Counted from the first letter of the stretch, positions 42,376-52,808 are shown. The stretch is 64,000 bases of DNA from Paenibacillus sp. Root444D2 (GCF_001426375.1 NZ_LMEO01000023.1:231592-295591); one strand, 5' to 3'. The notes: generated by a model not told the origin, from the letters alone. Numbers and translations are program-made.

Positions 42376-42519
42376 GATGACGTCCGGCTGAAGCTTCGGC
42401 ATTTGCTCAATAGCCTCTCCGCATTCCGAAACGAGCCGAACACGCCAGGAATATCCCGATAGCATTCGCTGAAGTTGGTATAGCGCCAGCGATTCGTCAT
42501 CCACCAACATGAGCTTCAT
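42376..42519 (-). pseudogene. N-terminal remnant of a response regulator fused to the MFS remnant
   Basis: MKLMLVDDESLALYQLQRML... from ATG at 42519 runs to LQPDVI and then breaks into MFS sequence out of frame. It is similar to the start of the intact regulator at 51097 (MKIILVDDEVLVLNQIRRML) but not identical, so it came from a paralogue. The region 42520-42846 shows no gene. Confidence 0.8.
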
Positions 42520-42846
42520 GTATTTCACAATCGAAATATATACGTAGATGACGGTGTGGGTTATTTTCACGCAATCGTACGCCTCTATTTTCCAAACAGC
42601 CTATCGTTTAAACCATGGAAGGTACGCAACCTGCCGCAAAGGCAGTCGGAACTTGTAGAGATTTTGTATAGTTCCTTTTGTTATGATCATGGATGTCGAA
42701 TGGACATGGATTTTATCGAGATATAGGACAGGAGTGGGACGAGAATAAGAACGATCGTTTACTGATGCAGGTACAACATCCGTACCGGATTACCGACGTA
42801 AGAAGCAAAATAACTCAAGCGAGAGCAGGGTAGGAGTGAACAAAAG

Positions 42847-45800
42847 ATGAAATTAAAAAATCAAAGAATGTTATCTGTTCTAATGGCAATCGTTATGGTA
42901 TTAACGATGATGCCTTTTCATCCGTTAGAAGTAGGAGCAGCGGTAACACCAACACTTGATCTCGGTACTCCGGTTAGATCATCCGCAACAAACTATCAGC
43001 TGTCAAATGCTGCATTTGGAAGTACGGGTGTCGTTGATACAGACGGCGGATACTTTAAAGTAGCTGTAAATAATGGCTCAACTGCAGTTGGGACTGTTCC
43101 AAACAGTATTACCGAGTTGACTAATGGCATAACCATTAGCGGCATTGTTACTGACCAATCTACATCTACAAATAGAGTGTTCAATTTTTCAGGCGCTGCT
43201 ACTTATGAAGACATTCGAGCTGCGATTCGAAATATGACATTTACACAAGCTGCAGGGCAAACCCAAAGTGTCACAGTCAATGTAACGCCAGGGGCGCCAT
43301 TGTCCAATGGAAAAACATCTGTGCGTACCTACAATGGACGCTATTTTGCATATGTGGCAAGACAGACTACCATGACTTTTTATGATGCTGTGACTACTGC
43401 AACGAACAATAATGGACATCTCGTAGAGCCAGCAGCAGGCGATGCTGGTGCTGGAGAAATGTTGGCGATTGCCAGTATGTTTAAAGAATTTAAGAGTTCC
43501 TTTATGACAATTTCAGGAACCCAGTGGAACTTTATAAGCTTTATTGGCGCTACTAAAACTACATCACCTAGTTGGAGCACTTCTAATAATGATAGTCTGA
43601 CACATTATGTATCGAACATCGGTCAGCATACAAATCTTGAGACCTCGAATTATAATGTGCCTAATGGACCCATCACCCATATTACACTTCTGCTAGACAC
43701 CAATAATACTAAAGTAGGTTACTTAGGCGTAACTGATGTACACGGTAGCGGTACATTTAAAGATCCAGGAGTTATTGTTGAGTATAATCCCGGATTCATT
43801 ACCAACATCACGGCCACCAAAGATGTTCCGATTTTTTCGGGCGGCGGGATCGCTAGTGTAACAGCAGCCGTTTATAAGAGTGTAACAGCTTCTGTATATA
43901 ACGGCTCCAGTACCATAACGGCAACCCCTCGTGATGTAAATACGGTTATGACTGTTACACATGCAAACGGGGACCCCGTTACAGGACTTAGAGCATTTGA
44001 CCAAAGCGGCAATGAAATTACTGCCGGTGTAAACGGTTGGTATCCAAGCAATGGAAGCCCGATTATATTTCTGCCTTTATTGCCGGGTGGAAAATACAAA
44101 GTAGCTGCTACATCGACATTCGATGCAAGTACAGTAACTCCAAGTACGGCTTCTGAGACACAAAGTATTACATTGCCAACAGTAGGCGATAACCTTACAA
44201 CAGGACTCGACCCTGCAAATGCCGGTAAAACATCCATTACCGTAAAGCCATCCTCAACTTTGGCTAAATATGCTGTAGCCGATGAGAATGGCAATGTGGT
44301 AAGTAGTTGGAAAACAGGCACAGGTTCAGATTTAACTTTTGATAACCTTAACCCAGGTACCAAATATCAAATTGTGACGGTACCCGCCGATACGACCGAT
44401 CCGCTTCCTACAGCAGGCGTAAGTGGCACACCAGTTACAACGCCAGTAAACATATCTGCCGGAATGATGTATGAAGATACAAAATATCCTACACAAGCAA
44501 CAATCACTGTGGCTGGCGTTACAGGCATCGTAAATCCATATACGGGCAAATACGCTGTCAACGATGTACCGGTAGGAGTGTATCCAGCAAGTATTACGAT
44601 TACGAACCCTGACAACGCATCACTTAACGCAACATTTACGGCTACGGCTACCGTAGATGACAAAGGAAATGTCACCTTTGGACCATTTACGCCAATTGTC
44701 GGAACACCTGCGGGAATGAGCGTTACAAGCGATGAAAAGGGAAACATTATTGTGCATCCTTCTACTGCTGTTTCAAAGGTAGCCAGTGATATGACAGCTG
44801 CTATCCATACGAATACTTTAGAGGCTTTACAAGCAGCACATGATGAATTTACGGCTCTCACTCCGGAAGAACAATTGCAAATAAGCAGAACAACGGTAGA
44901 GAATGTATCCAATGCGATATTAAATTTGCTGCAGGCTTCATTAAAGATTAGCAGTGCCGTAAGCGGTGTTGCAAACCCTGCTGCCACAAGAAATCAATTG
45001 GATAATCAAAAGGGTATGCTGCTCACGCCTGCAGAAATTGCTCAAGTACTGAACGGTCAATCTTTGAATGTCACTCTTAATCTGAATGCGACGGATGTGT
45101 CTACTAGCACAACTCCAGGAGTATCAGCTGACAAGAGCTTAATTGAAGCCCGCGTTGCCTCAAGTGCGGCTATCATTGGCTTTATGTATGATATTAACAT
45201 TACCAAAAAAGTGGATGAACTAAACAGCAGTGGCGCAGTGATTACTCCAGGCACACCACAGCTTGTACCTGTAGTATCGTTACCGATTAGTATTACACTA
45301 CCTATTCCGACAAACTTGTTGGGATATAAGTATTTCGCTATTGTGAGAGTTCATAATGGCGTTGCGGAATTCATACCAGCCTCTGTCAATGGAACAACCG
45401 TAACGTTCTCCTCAACCAAGTTTTCGACTTATGCTTTGGTTTACTCCAACCAAATGATATTTGCGGATAACTTGCCGGGTACAGGACCTTCACAGCCATC
45501 AACGGATGGAGGAAGCGGAGGCGGAGGCTTCGTCAGCCCCACCATCACGATTGATAGTGTGACAGGTGGAAAAGTAACCGTAGACAATAATAAAGTTACA
45601 TCCGGTACCAAAGTGACCATTACTGTCACTCCTGATACTGGATATTCATTGGACAAGCTAACGATTACAGATGATAAAGGCAATGCAATCAACTATACAG
45701 ACAACGGTGACGGTACTTACACGTATGTCCAACCGAGCGGCACAGTTAAGATTAACGCAACGTTTAAAGCTTTAGACAAGGCGCCAACGTCGGCTGCCGA

Positions 45801-46443
45801 TACGGGAGTATTCAAGTTGCTCAATACGAAGGATCATTTTGTATACTTAAACGGTTATGAAGATGGAACCTTTAGGTCTAACGCCTCAGTAACCCGTGCT
45901 GAAGTCGCTCAGATGTTTTATAATCTTCTAAAAAATCAGGATGTAAATACTACTGGAACGCACTTTGCTGATGTACCTGAGAAAGCTTGGTATGCAAAAG
46001 CTGTGAACACCTTAGCTAGCCTTGGTATTATTAACGGCTATAAAGATGGCTCTTTCGCACCTAATAAGGCTATCACTCGCGCAGAGTTTACAATCATTGC
46101 AGTAAACTTTTCGAATAAAGCTGCAGGCAAGAAGAACTTTACAGATGTATCTAATACCCATTGGGCATATGCCAGCATAGCAACTTCAGCGGAATACGGC
46201 TGGGTAAACGGTTATCCGGACGGTGCTTTTGAACCGGATAAGACCATCACTCGTGCAGAGACAGCTACGATTGCAAACAGAATGCTTAATCGTCAGCCTG
46301 ACAAGAAAGCCATCGATGCGTCCACCAGTATCAAAGTTTTCAAAGACCTTTCAAATGGCTACTGGGCATACTATGACATTATGGAAGCAACCAATGCCCA
46401 TCAATACGAGAAATCAAACGGTATGGAAATTTGGGTACCGTAA
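42847..46443 (+). CDS. S-layer-homology (SLH) surface protein
   Basis: 1198 residues. Signal peptide 1-33 (ends VGAA). Residues 35-890 are Thr/Ser/Gly/Val-rich beta modules with no enzymatic motif. A Gly-rich linker near 890 precedes a bacterial repeat-type module (about 898-975: VTGGKVTVDNNKV...TVTPDTGYSLDKLTI). Three SLH domains follow (about 985-1185: NGYEDGTFRSN...TRAEVAQM, NGYKDGSFAPNKAITRAEF, NGYPDGAFEPDKTITRAE). SLH domains bind pyruvylated secondary cell-wall polymer, so it is anchored on the cell surface. Its job could be adhesion or glycan binding. A perfect terminator follows. Confidence 0.9.
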   Translation: MKLKNQRMLSVLMAIVMVLTMMPFHPLEVGAAVTPTLDLGTPVRSSATNYQLSNAAFGSTGVVDTDGGYFKVAVNNGSTAVGTVPNSITELTNGITISGIVTDQSTSTNRVFNFSGAATYEDIRAAIRNMTFTQAAGQTQSVTVNVTPGAPLSNGKTSVRTYNGRYFAYVARQTTMTFYDAVTTATNNNGHLVEPAAGDAGAGEMLAIASMFKEFKSSFMTISGTQWNFISFIGATKTTSPSWSTSNNDSLTHYVSNIGQHTNLETSNYNVPNGPITHITLLLDTNNTKVGYLGVTDVHGSGTFKDPGVIVEYNPGFITNITATKDVPIFSGGGIASVTAAVYKSVTASVYNGSSTITATPRDVNTVMTVTHANGDPVTGLRAFDQSGNEITAGVNGWYPSNGSPIIFLPLLPGGKYKVAATSTFDASTVTPSTASETQSITLPTVGDNLTTGLDPANAGKTSITVKPSSTLAKYAVADENGNVVSSWKTGTGSDLTFDNLNPGTKYQIVTVPADTTDPLPTAGVSGTPVTTPVNISAGMMYEDTKYPTQATITVAGVTGIVNPYTGKYAVNDVPVGVYPASITITNPDNASLNATFTATATVDDKGNVTFGPFTPIVGTPAGMSVTSDEKGNIIVHPSTAVSKVASDMTAAIHTNTLEALQAAHDEFTALTPEEQLQISRTTVENVSNAILNLLQASLKISSAVSGVANPAATRNQLDNQKGMLLTPAEIAQVLNGQSLNVTLNLNATDVSTSTTPGVSADKSLIEARVASSAAIIGFMYDINITKKVDELNSSGAVITPGTPQLVPVVSLPISITLPIPTNLLGYKYFAIVRVHNGVAEFIPASVNGTTVTFSSTKFSTYALVYSNQMIFADNLPGTGPSQPSTDGGSGGGGFVSPTITIDSVTGGKVTVDNNKVTSGTKVTITVTPDTGYSLDKLTITDDKGNAINYTDNGDGTYTYVQPSGTVKINATFKALDKAPTSAADTGVFKLLNTKDHFVYLNGYEDGTFRSNASVTRAEVAQMFYNLLKNQDVNTTGTHFADVPEKAWYAKAVNTLASLGIINGYKDGSFAPNKAITRAEFTIIAVNFSNKAAGKKNFTDVSNTHWAYASIATSAEYGWVNGYPDGAFEPDKTITRAETATIANRMLNRQPDKKAIDASTSIKVFKDLSNGYWAYYDIMEATNAHQYEKSNGMEIWVP

Positions 46444-46476
46444 CAAAACGCCATTGATTAAATAAGTTCAAAACGA

Positions 46477-46513
46477 GAAAGCCCGCCAATGTTTCGTATA
46501 TTGGCGGGCTTTC
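46477..46513 (+). terminator. Terminator of the SLH gene
   Basis: GAAAGCCCGCCAAT / ATTGGCGGGCTTTC perfect 14-bp stem with a 9-nt loop, then a short T-rich tail. Confidence 0.9.
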
Positions 46514-46587
46514 TTTACATTCCAGACTTTATTATCTGATTACGGCACAAGGAATTGACGCAGTTCTTGTCGAAAATATGAACTCCA

Positions 46588-46630
46588 GCATTTGCAAGCA
46601 GATGGTGGAGTTGCTCGGCGAAACGTTGGG
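46588..46630 (+). pseudogene. Remnant of a sensor-kinase 3' region
   Basis: GCATTTGCAAGCAG and the following bases up to GGCGAAACGTTGG match the ATPase-domain end of the adjacent kinase (48526-48571). It is in frame with the kinase start and supplies its ribosome binding site, so the present kinase promoter region was formed by rearrangement. Confidence 0.6.
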
Positions 46631-46643
46631 AGTGAGCTTCTTT

Positions 46644-49600
46644 ATGATATGGATAAAAAACAAAAACGCCCTGAAATATGCGGCCACGTTCATCCTGTTT
46701 CTTTTCATACTTCTCGGCATCCGGTGGTTTTGGTCCGGTTTTTTTCTTACGCCTGAACATCCTCGAGCGGTTCAAGGTGTGCTCGATCTGCGTGGCTGGG
46801 ACTTCGCGAAATCCCATTCCATTACGCTGAAAGGCGAGTGGGAGTTTTATCCGGAAGCGTTCATCACGCATGAAGACAAGGGCCGGGAATATCCTGGCAA
46901 GCGTTACATACAGGTTCCGGGAGATTGGCGAAGCGCTTTGCCGCCCGGGTCAAAGTCATCTTTCGGATACGGGACGTACCGACTGCGCATTCTTGTCAGT
47001 CCTTTTCTGCAGCAGTCTTTCGAATTCTGGATTCAGGAAATTCAAGCCTCTTCAACTGTTGAATTCAACGGTCAGTTAGCAGGAGTCGGCCAACCGACTG
47101 AGCAAGCGAAAACGTATACGCCCCGCCGGATTTCTTATACCCCGCTCTATAAGGCGAACGGAGTGAGTGAGATCGAGCTGCTTGTACGCGTTGCGAATTT
47201 CGAAAATCCGTTAAATGGCGGCATTGTCAGGGACATCCGCTTCGGGTCGGATGCGGCCATCAATACCGAACGCTGGAGCTCCATTGGCTTTCAGGTTGTG
47301 ACATTCATGATACTGATGTTGCATGGCTTGTACGCCTTAATGCTATACGTGTTCAATCGGCAAAAATCGTTTCTTATCTTCTTCATGCTGCTTCTGGTCT
47401 CCGGTCTTTCGATTATGTCCGATAACGACAGCCTGCTGTTTGTATCCATGCCATTCATCAGCTATGCATGGGCGCTGAAAATCAAGTTGCTCTCGTACAC
47501 GTCGGTCCCCTTTTTTTTCCTGCTGATGGTTGCAATATTTGCCAAGCTCCGAACTAACACGGTTTTGTTTCGTGCGTACGCCGTCGTTTTCGTGCTTTAT
47601 TCGGTGTTTGTGGTGGTCATGCCGCCGCCGCTCATTTACTATTCGATCGAAATTAAAATATTCAGGCTGCTCTATTGGTTCCCATTGGCTTGGGTCATCT
47701 ATCTGATCTGCAAAATGATAGCCAGAAAACAGCCTGGTGCCGCCTTTCTGCTGCTTGCCGCTACGAGTATATTATCCAGCTCCGCATGGGGATTGCTTAA
47801 TCCTCGCTCGGTAATAACGAACGTCTACTACCCGTTTGACGTGCTGGCGGCTATCGTTAGTTTTTCCGCTTACTGGTTTAAACAGTACTTCCGCAATTCT
47901 GAAGAAAACGCTAAGCTGAACGAGCAGTTAAAGATGGCAGACAAATTGAAGGACGATTTCCTGGCCAACACATCGCATGAATTGCGCAATCCGCTGCACG
48001 GGATACTGAATATGGCGCAAACGGTACTTGATAGCGAAAAACATGCGCTGAGCGATAAGAGCGCCAAAAATTTGGAGTTGATGATCATCGTCGGCCGGCG
48101 CATGTCGTTTATGTTAAATGACCTGCTCGATTTGACGCGTCTCAAGGAGGGTATTGTCCGCCTGCATCTGCAAAGTGTTCAGTTGCAAGCGGTCGCTTCC
48201 GGTGTATTCGACATGGTTCGTTTCATGACCGAAGGTAAACCGATCCGGCTCGTCAGCGAGATCCCGAACGAGTTTCCTCCTGTGATGGCCGACGAAAACC
48301 GGTTCGTTCAAATTATGTTCAATCTGGTACACAATGCGGTCAAATTTACTAACGAAGGGACAATCATCATCCGGGCGGCCGTTAAGGGCGGGAAAGCGTA
48401 CATTAGCGTTGCGGATACAGGCGTAGGCATGGACGCGGAAACGCTGCAAAGAATCTTTAAGCCCTACGAGCAAGGCGACACCGGCATGACGGCGGCTCCA
48501 GGCGGCGGCATCGGACTCGGGCTTGGCATTTGCAAGCAGCTCGTAGAGCTGCATGGCGAAACGTTAGAGGTCATCTCTGCCCCCGGCGCAGGCACAGTAT
48601 TCACGTTTTCATTGGCGCTGTCCGATTCACTTTTCGTTCAACCGGAAATGGAAGCTGCGTCGATTCTATTGCCTGCTTATATGGAAACAGGCGCTGCCGG
48701 CTCGAACATTCAATACGGTGAAGATACGGAGACGCCAAGTTCCAGATCTACGGATAGACCGATCGTATTGGCTGTGGACGATGATCCGTTTAACCTGAAA
48801 GTATTGGAGGACATTTTAACTGCGAAAAGCTTCGATATCGTAGCGGTTACGAGCGGCAAAGAAGCGTTGTCTCAACTAAATTCGAGAGTGTGGGATCTGG
48901 TTATTACCGACGTCATGATGCCTCACATGTCGGGATATGAGTTAACGCACGCGATCCGCGAGCGCTATTCGAGCTCAGAACTGCCCATTCTGCTTCTGAC
49001 CGCACGCAACAATTCTGAAGATATTGCCGCGGGATTTTTGGCAGGCGCCAACGATTACGTTGTAAAACCTGCGGAAACGATGGAGTTGATAGCCCGGGTG
49101 AGGGCATTAACCGATGTGCACCGTTCGATGCGCGAACGGCTGCGTATGGAAGCGGCATGGCTGCAAGCGCAAATACAGCCGCATTTTTTATTCAACGCGC
49201 TCAACGCGATAGCGGCGCTCAGCGACATCAATCTGAACAGAATGCGCCTTCTGCTGGACGAATTCGGAAATTATTTGCGATCCAGCTTCAACTTTCAAAA
49301 TTCCGAGCAGCTTGTTCCGCTTGAACAGGAGCTTGCTCTCGTCCGTTCCTATTTGTATATCGAGAATGAACGTTTCAACGGCAATTTGGATATTGTATGG
49401 GAAATTGATGTGGGCATGAGGCTGAAGATTCCTCCGCTTTCCATCCAGCCTCTCGTGGAAAACGCAGTACGGCACGGTATAACGAGGCGTTCGTCGGGAG
49501 GAAAGATCCTTATTCAAATCACCGAATATGAAGACCGTTCAGAAGCAACCATTACCGATAACGGTGTTGGAATGGATGAAGAAACGGTGAAAGGATTATT

Positions 49601-49739
49601 GCGCACACATTCGGGCGGCAGGCAAGGAGTTGGTCTGCGCAATATCGATCGGCGGCTGAAACAAATGTATGGGAATGGATTGCAAATTCAGAGTTATCCG
49701 GAGCAAGGTACGACCGTTTCCTTTGTCATGCCGAAGTGA
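46644..49739 (+). CDS. Hybrid sensor histidine kinase: 7TMR-DISM + HisKA/HATPase + REC + LytS-type kinase
   Basis: 1031 residues from ATG at 46644 (GGGAGTGAG upstream; a reading from ATG 46578 adds 22 residues from the remnant). One N-terminal helix, an extracellular 7TMR-DISMED2-like domain (about 30-205: VLDLRGWDF, LKGEWEFYPEAF), seven membrane helices (about 215-415), HisKA with TSHELRNPLHG near 441, HATPase N-box NLVHNAVKF near 560 and DTGVGM. A receiver has Asp in VITDVMMPH near 754. Then a second, LytS-type kinase core (QIQPHFLFNA near 844) and ATPase (NGVGMDEE near 972). It carries two kinase cores around one receiver. Partner: the regulator at 49883-51097, convergent. Confidence 0.9.
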   Translation: MIWIKNKNALKYAATFILFLFILLGIRWFWSGFFLTPEHPRAVQGVLDLRGWDFAKSHSITLKGEWEFYPEAFITHEDKGREYPGKRYIQVPGDWRSALPPGSKSSFGYGTYRLRILVSPFLQQSFEFWIQEIQASSTVEFNGQLAGVGQPTEQAKTYTPRRISYTPLYKANGVSEIELLVRVANFENPLNGGIVRDIRFGSDAAINTERWSSIGFQVVTFMILMLHGLYALMLYVFNRQKSFLIFFMLLLVSGLSIMSDNDSLLFVSMPFISYAWALKIKLLSYTSVPFFFLLMVAIFAKLRTNTVLFRAYAVVFVLYSVFVVVMPPPLIYYSIEIKIFRLLYWFPLAWVIYLICKMIARKQPGAAFLLLAATSILSSSAWGLLNPRSVITNVYYPFDVLAAIVSFSAYWFKQYFRNSEENAKLNEQLKMADKLKDDFLANTSHELRNPLHGILNMAQTVLDSEKHALSDKSAKNLELMIIVGRRMSFMLNDLLDLTRLKEGIVRLHLQSVQLQAVASGVFDMVRFMTEGKPIRLVSEIPNEFPPVMADENRFVQIMFNLVHNAVKFTNEGTIIIRAAVKGGKAYISVADTGVGMDAETLQRIFKPYEQGDTGMTAAPGGGIGLGLGICKQLVELHGETLEVISAPGAGTVFTFSLALSDSLFVQPEMEAASILLPAYMETGAAGSNIQYGEDTETPSSRSTDRPIVLAVDDDPFNLKVLEDILTAKSFDIVAVTSGKEALSQLNSRVWDLVITDVMMPHMSGYELTHAIRERYSSSELPILLLTARNNSEDIAAGFLAGANDYVVKPAETMELIARVRALTDVHRSMRERLRMEAAWLQAQIQPHFLFNALNAIAALSDINLNRMRLLLDEFGNYLRSSFNFQNSEQLVPLEQELALVRSYLYIENERFNGNLDIVWEIDVGMRLKIPPLSIQPLVENAVRHGITRRSSGGKILIQITEYEDRSEATITDNGVGMDEETVKGLLRTHSGGRQGVGLRNIDRRLKQMYGNGLQIQSYPEQGTTVSFVMPK

Positions 49740-49882
49740 AGTGTGAGGAGTATCAAGCTTTAGCGTTTGCAGGCGATTGGCTTGGAGAGAGGCGAACGAT
49801 GTGATAGCCTTCCTCCTCAAAGCCAAGTGTCACCTCAAGATCTACTTTGAAAATGGCTCGAACGAGCTGCAGCAAAGCATTG

Positions 49883-51097
49883 TTAGGGGCGCCTCGCAGC
49901 GGCATGGATAGTTACCAAAGTTTCCGCTTCGATGCCCTCCTTCGTCACTCTCATTGTGTCATGGGAAATTTCATTCTCGATTAATTCGAACCAGTTTACG
50001 AGCTTGTCGGTCAAGCCGATCTGCAGCTCTTTGGAAAACAGATGATTCAGCTTACGGAAGTGCTTCTCCGCTTCTTTGCGCCGTCCGCTTGCCGTATAAA
50101 GCTTCATCAGCGCAAGTCCGTTGTCTTCGTTATACGGATCCGCATCCTGAATCCGTTCGTACATCGCGAGCGCTTCCTCCAGCAATCCGGCTTTCTCATA
50201 GAATCGGGATATCGAACTGGCGTTCTTATACCATAGCTTCCGTAGTCTTTCGCGCTCGGTCTCCGCCCATCCAAACCCGTACTCCTGAAAATAGTCCCCT
50301 TCATAAAGCTCAAGCAGCCGCAGCAGCTCGGAATGACTATCGGCCAAATTTCCTCCGCTCGCCTGCCGCAAACCGTTCTCCCATTCATCCACGTCAATCC
50401 GAATGCGGCTTGTGTCCAGCACGTAGCCTTCCTGAATAGTCAGATTGCGGATGGGGATATCGATGACCATTTGCTTCAAGCATTGTCTGATGTGATAAAT
50501 CGATGTGTACAGTTGACTCGTCGCCTGTTTCACGTCAAGCTCCGGCCACAGCAGCTCCAGAAGCGTTTCCTTGAGGACGATATTGCCGCGATGGTGCAGC
50601 AGATAAGCAAACAGCTCTTGCGTTTTTGTCGTCCGCCATTTCGGAATTTCCGGAGACCCGCTGCTGTTCTGAAAACGGAGAGATCGAAAACAGAGAACAC
50701 GGGAAGGCGCCGTTGATTGGATGTCTTCTTGTTTATGCAATCTTCTTTGCATTAGTCGCTTTATCGTATGATCCAAACGAGCTTGATGCAGCGGCTTAAG
50801 CAAATAATCGACCGCATCCAGTTCGAACGCTTGGATAGCATATTCGTTATATGCCGTTACAAACACAATATCGATTCCCGGGCAAGCCGCCTGTGCCAAT
50901 TCCACTGCATCAATGCCCGACAGCTCCGGTAAATGAATATCGAAAAATATGACGTCCGGCTGAAGTTCCGGCATTCGCGCAATAGCCTCTCGCGCATTCT
51001 GAAACGAGCCGACTACCGAAATCAAGGAATACCCAGATAGCATTCGCCGAATCTGATTTAGCACCAGTACTTCGTCATCCACCAATATAATCTTCAT
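49883..51097 (-). CDS. Response regulator with REC and BTAD/SARP-like output
   Basis: 404 residues from ATG at 51097 (GGAGCGTGAG upstream). The receiver has VDDE at 6-9, Asp in FFDIHLPELSG near 53 and KPL near 104. An OmpR-type winged helix is at about 145-235 (TKTQELFAYLLHHRGNIVLKETLLELLWPE), followed by a TPR-like BTAD domain (about 250-370). Such regulators bind direct repeats upstream of targets. It is convergent with the hybrid kinase. A paralogue remnant lies at 42376-42519. Confidence 0.92.
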   Translation of the reverse strand: MKIILVDDEVLVLNQIRRMLSGYSLISVVGSFQNAREAIARMPELQPDVIFFDIHLPELSGIDAVELAQAACPGIDIVFVTAYNEYAIQAFELDAVDYLLKPLHQARLDHTIKRLMQRRLHKQEDIQSTAPSRVLCFRSLRFQNSSGSPEIPKWRTTKTQELFAYLLHHRGNIVLKETLLELLWPELDVKQATSQLYTSIYHIRQCLKQMVIDIPIRNLTIQEGYVLDTSRIRIDVDEWENGLRQASGGNLADSHSELLRLLELYEGDYFQEYGFGWAETERERLRKLWYKNASSISRFYEKAGLLEEALAMYERIQDADPYNEDNGLALMKLYTASGRRKEAEKHFRKLNHLFSKELQIGLTDKLVNWFELIENEISHDTMRVTKEGIEAETLVTIHAAARRP

Positions 51098-51286
51098 GTA
51101 TCTCACGCTCCATAAAAATGTATTACATTGTTTTTCAGTGCCATTTGACCCGTTATACCAATACTATCGGGATTTTGGCAATGGATGATTAGAGCTTGTT
51201 CGAACAAGCCAGGTGCTGCTGCGGAAAAAAAGCTCTGTCATTGGCTAGTTAAAAAGGGAACGGCCCATGCCCAGCAAGCTAAGAAT

Positions 51287-51332
51287 GGAATTAAGAAGGC
51301 CCATGCAATTACGCAGGGGCCTTCTTAATTCC
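51287..51332 (-). terminator. Terminator of the MFS gene
   Basis: GGAATTAAGAAGGCCC / GGGCCTTCTTAATTCC, perfect 16-bp stem with a 14-nt loop, just beyond the minus-strand MFS stop. Confidence 0.8.
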
Positions 51333-51343
51333 GTAGATTCCTT

Positions 51344-52762
51344 CTAAATATTCGATAAAGCAGCTGCTTCGGACTCCTTCAAGAACATAGTCTTCTTAAG
51401 CGTCTGTCTGCCAAACGAGACATAGTAAATCGCAAGAATAACCAGTTGCAATGCGGCTAGAACGAAGCAGATATTGCTAAAAATAAAGCCAGATGAATAG
51501 CTGTAAAAGGGGTTCCAGTTTGGAATGCCTTGTGACCCAAGATCAACGATTCTACTGTATACGCCGATCGCAATCCCTTGCGAAATGAAGTTGACCATCG
51601 CCAGCATGCCCATCCCGACGCCAACTTGTTCCATAGGCAAGGTTCTTGAAACCGAATTGGAAATCGCAATGACAATGAAAGATTGCCCGACGTTGCCAAG
51701 AATCAGAAAAACAGCAATGAACAGGGGGGATCCTCCAGTAAAAGTGGAGAGTAAAATAAAACAAGCCAGCAAAAGGCTTGAGGCCACATAAACGACGAAC
51801 GAGTTACCTTTTAGATCCGCGAGTCTACCGCCTCTACGTCCAAATACGGCGGAAGCAACGGCTGCAGGGACCATCGCAAAGCCGATCCAAACGGATGGCA
51901 ATTCCTGAATATCTGCTAATAGTAGAGGGCTAAGTACATAGAGTGAGCAGCAAGTGCCGCTGATGAGGAATGAAATGGTCAGTCCGAGTGTGTACTTTTT
52001 ATTTCGAAAGAGTTTTGGCGCAATAAAGGGCTCCCCAGCCGTGCAAATTCGAGCAATAAATAACCCTAATGCGAGTAAACCACCTAATAGAAGCCAGATT
52101 CCCTTCGTAACACTTAGCAATAATAAAGCGATTGTGATGGCCAACAGACCGCCGCCAATCCAGTCGAATTTCCCTGTTGACCTTGGCTGTTCATTTCCTA
52201 AATACTTGCGGTAATAAGGGAGTGTAGCCAATATAAGTAGAGGTACAGCAAATAACCAGCGCCAGTGTACCGTGCTAACTATTAAAGCAGCAACTACAGG
52301 CCCGAGTGCATTACCAAAAGCCAAGCCTACCGCAGTCATACCCAGAGCTGCACCTCTGCGCTCCGGAGCGAAATAACGCAAGGGGATGATCATCGCAATC
52401 GCCGGAATAACCGCAGCGCCGGATGCTTGCAAACATCTGCCGACTAGAGCCATTGCGAATGTTTGTGAGGTCAGCCCGATGAGAGACCCTGCCGTAAATA
52501 ATAGGAGTCCGAAGGTAACCAAACTTTTCAGCTTATAGCGGTCAGCCAGCTTCCCGTAGGTGACTGCACCAATCGCATAGATTAGAATGTAGGCAGAAGA
52601 GAGCCAGCTGACCTGGGAAATCGTAAGGGAAAAGTCTTCACTAATCTTGGGCAAGACGATGTTGAACATGATGCCGCTCATCATGGATATAATCAGGGTG
52701 AACATCAAAACACGCATTAATTTGTCGCCGGTTTGCTGAGGTTCTTGGCTTTGGAGACTCAT
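51344..52762 (-). CDS. MFS drug exporter (DHA2/EmrB-like, about 14 TM)
   Basis: 472 residues from ATG at 52762 (AAAGGATG upstream). Motif A-like GKLADRYKLK and motif C-like GLAFGNALGPVVAALI are visible, with about 14 membrane helices. It should export toxic compounds with proton exchange. The promoter region holds a TetR-type operator identical in core to that of the divergent-side regulator gene behind it. A decayed partial copy lies at 41836-42375. Confidence 0.92.
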   Translation of the reverse strand: MSLQSQEPQQTGDKLMRVLMFTLIISMMSGIMFNIVLPKISEDFSLTISQVSWLSSAYILIYAIGAVTYGKLADRYKLKSLVTFGLLLFTAGSLIGLTSQTFAMALVGRCLQASGAAVIPAIAMIIPLRYFAPERRGAALGMTAVGLAFGNALGPVVAALIVSTVHWRWLFAVPLLILATLPYYRKYLGNEQPRSTGKFDWIGGGLLAITIALLLLSVTKGIWLLLGGLLALGLFIARICTAGEPFIAPKLFRNKKYTLGLTISFLISGTCCSLYVLSPLLLADIQELPSVWIGFAMVPAAVASAVFGRRGGRLADLKGNSFVVYVASSLLLACFILLSTFTGGSPLFIAVFLILGNVGQSFIVIAISNSVSRTLPMEQVGVGMGMLAMVNFISQGIAIGVYSRIVDLGSQGIPNWNPFYSYSSGFIFSNICFVLAALQLVILAIYYVSFGRQTLKKTMFLKESEAAALSNI

Positions 52763-52786
52763 AAGTTGCACATCCTTTTTAAAATT

Positions 52787-52808
52787 TGACTGTCAGTACT
52801 GACTGTCA
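52787..52808. promoter_or_regulatory. TetR operator in front of the MFS gene
   Basis: TGACTGTCAGTACTGACTGTCA, with a perfect 12-bp palindrome GTCAGTACTGAC at 52792-52803. The core matches the site at 53438-53455. Confidence 0.75.
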
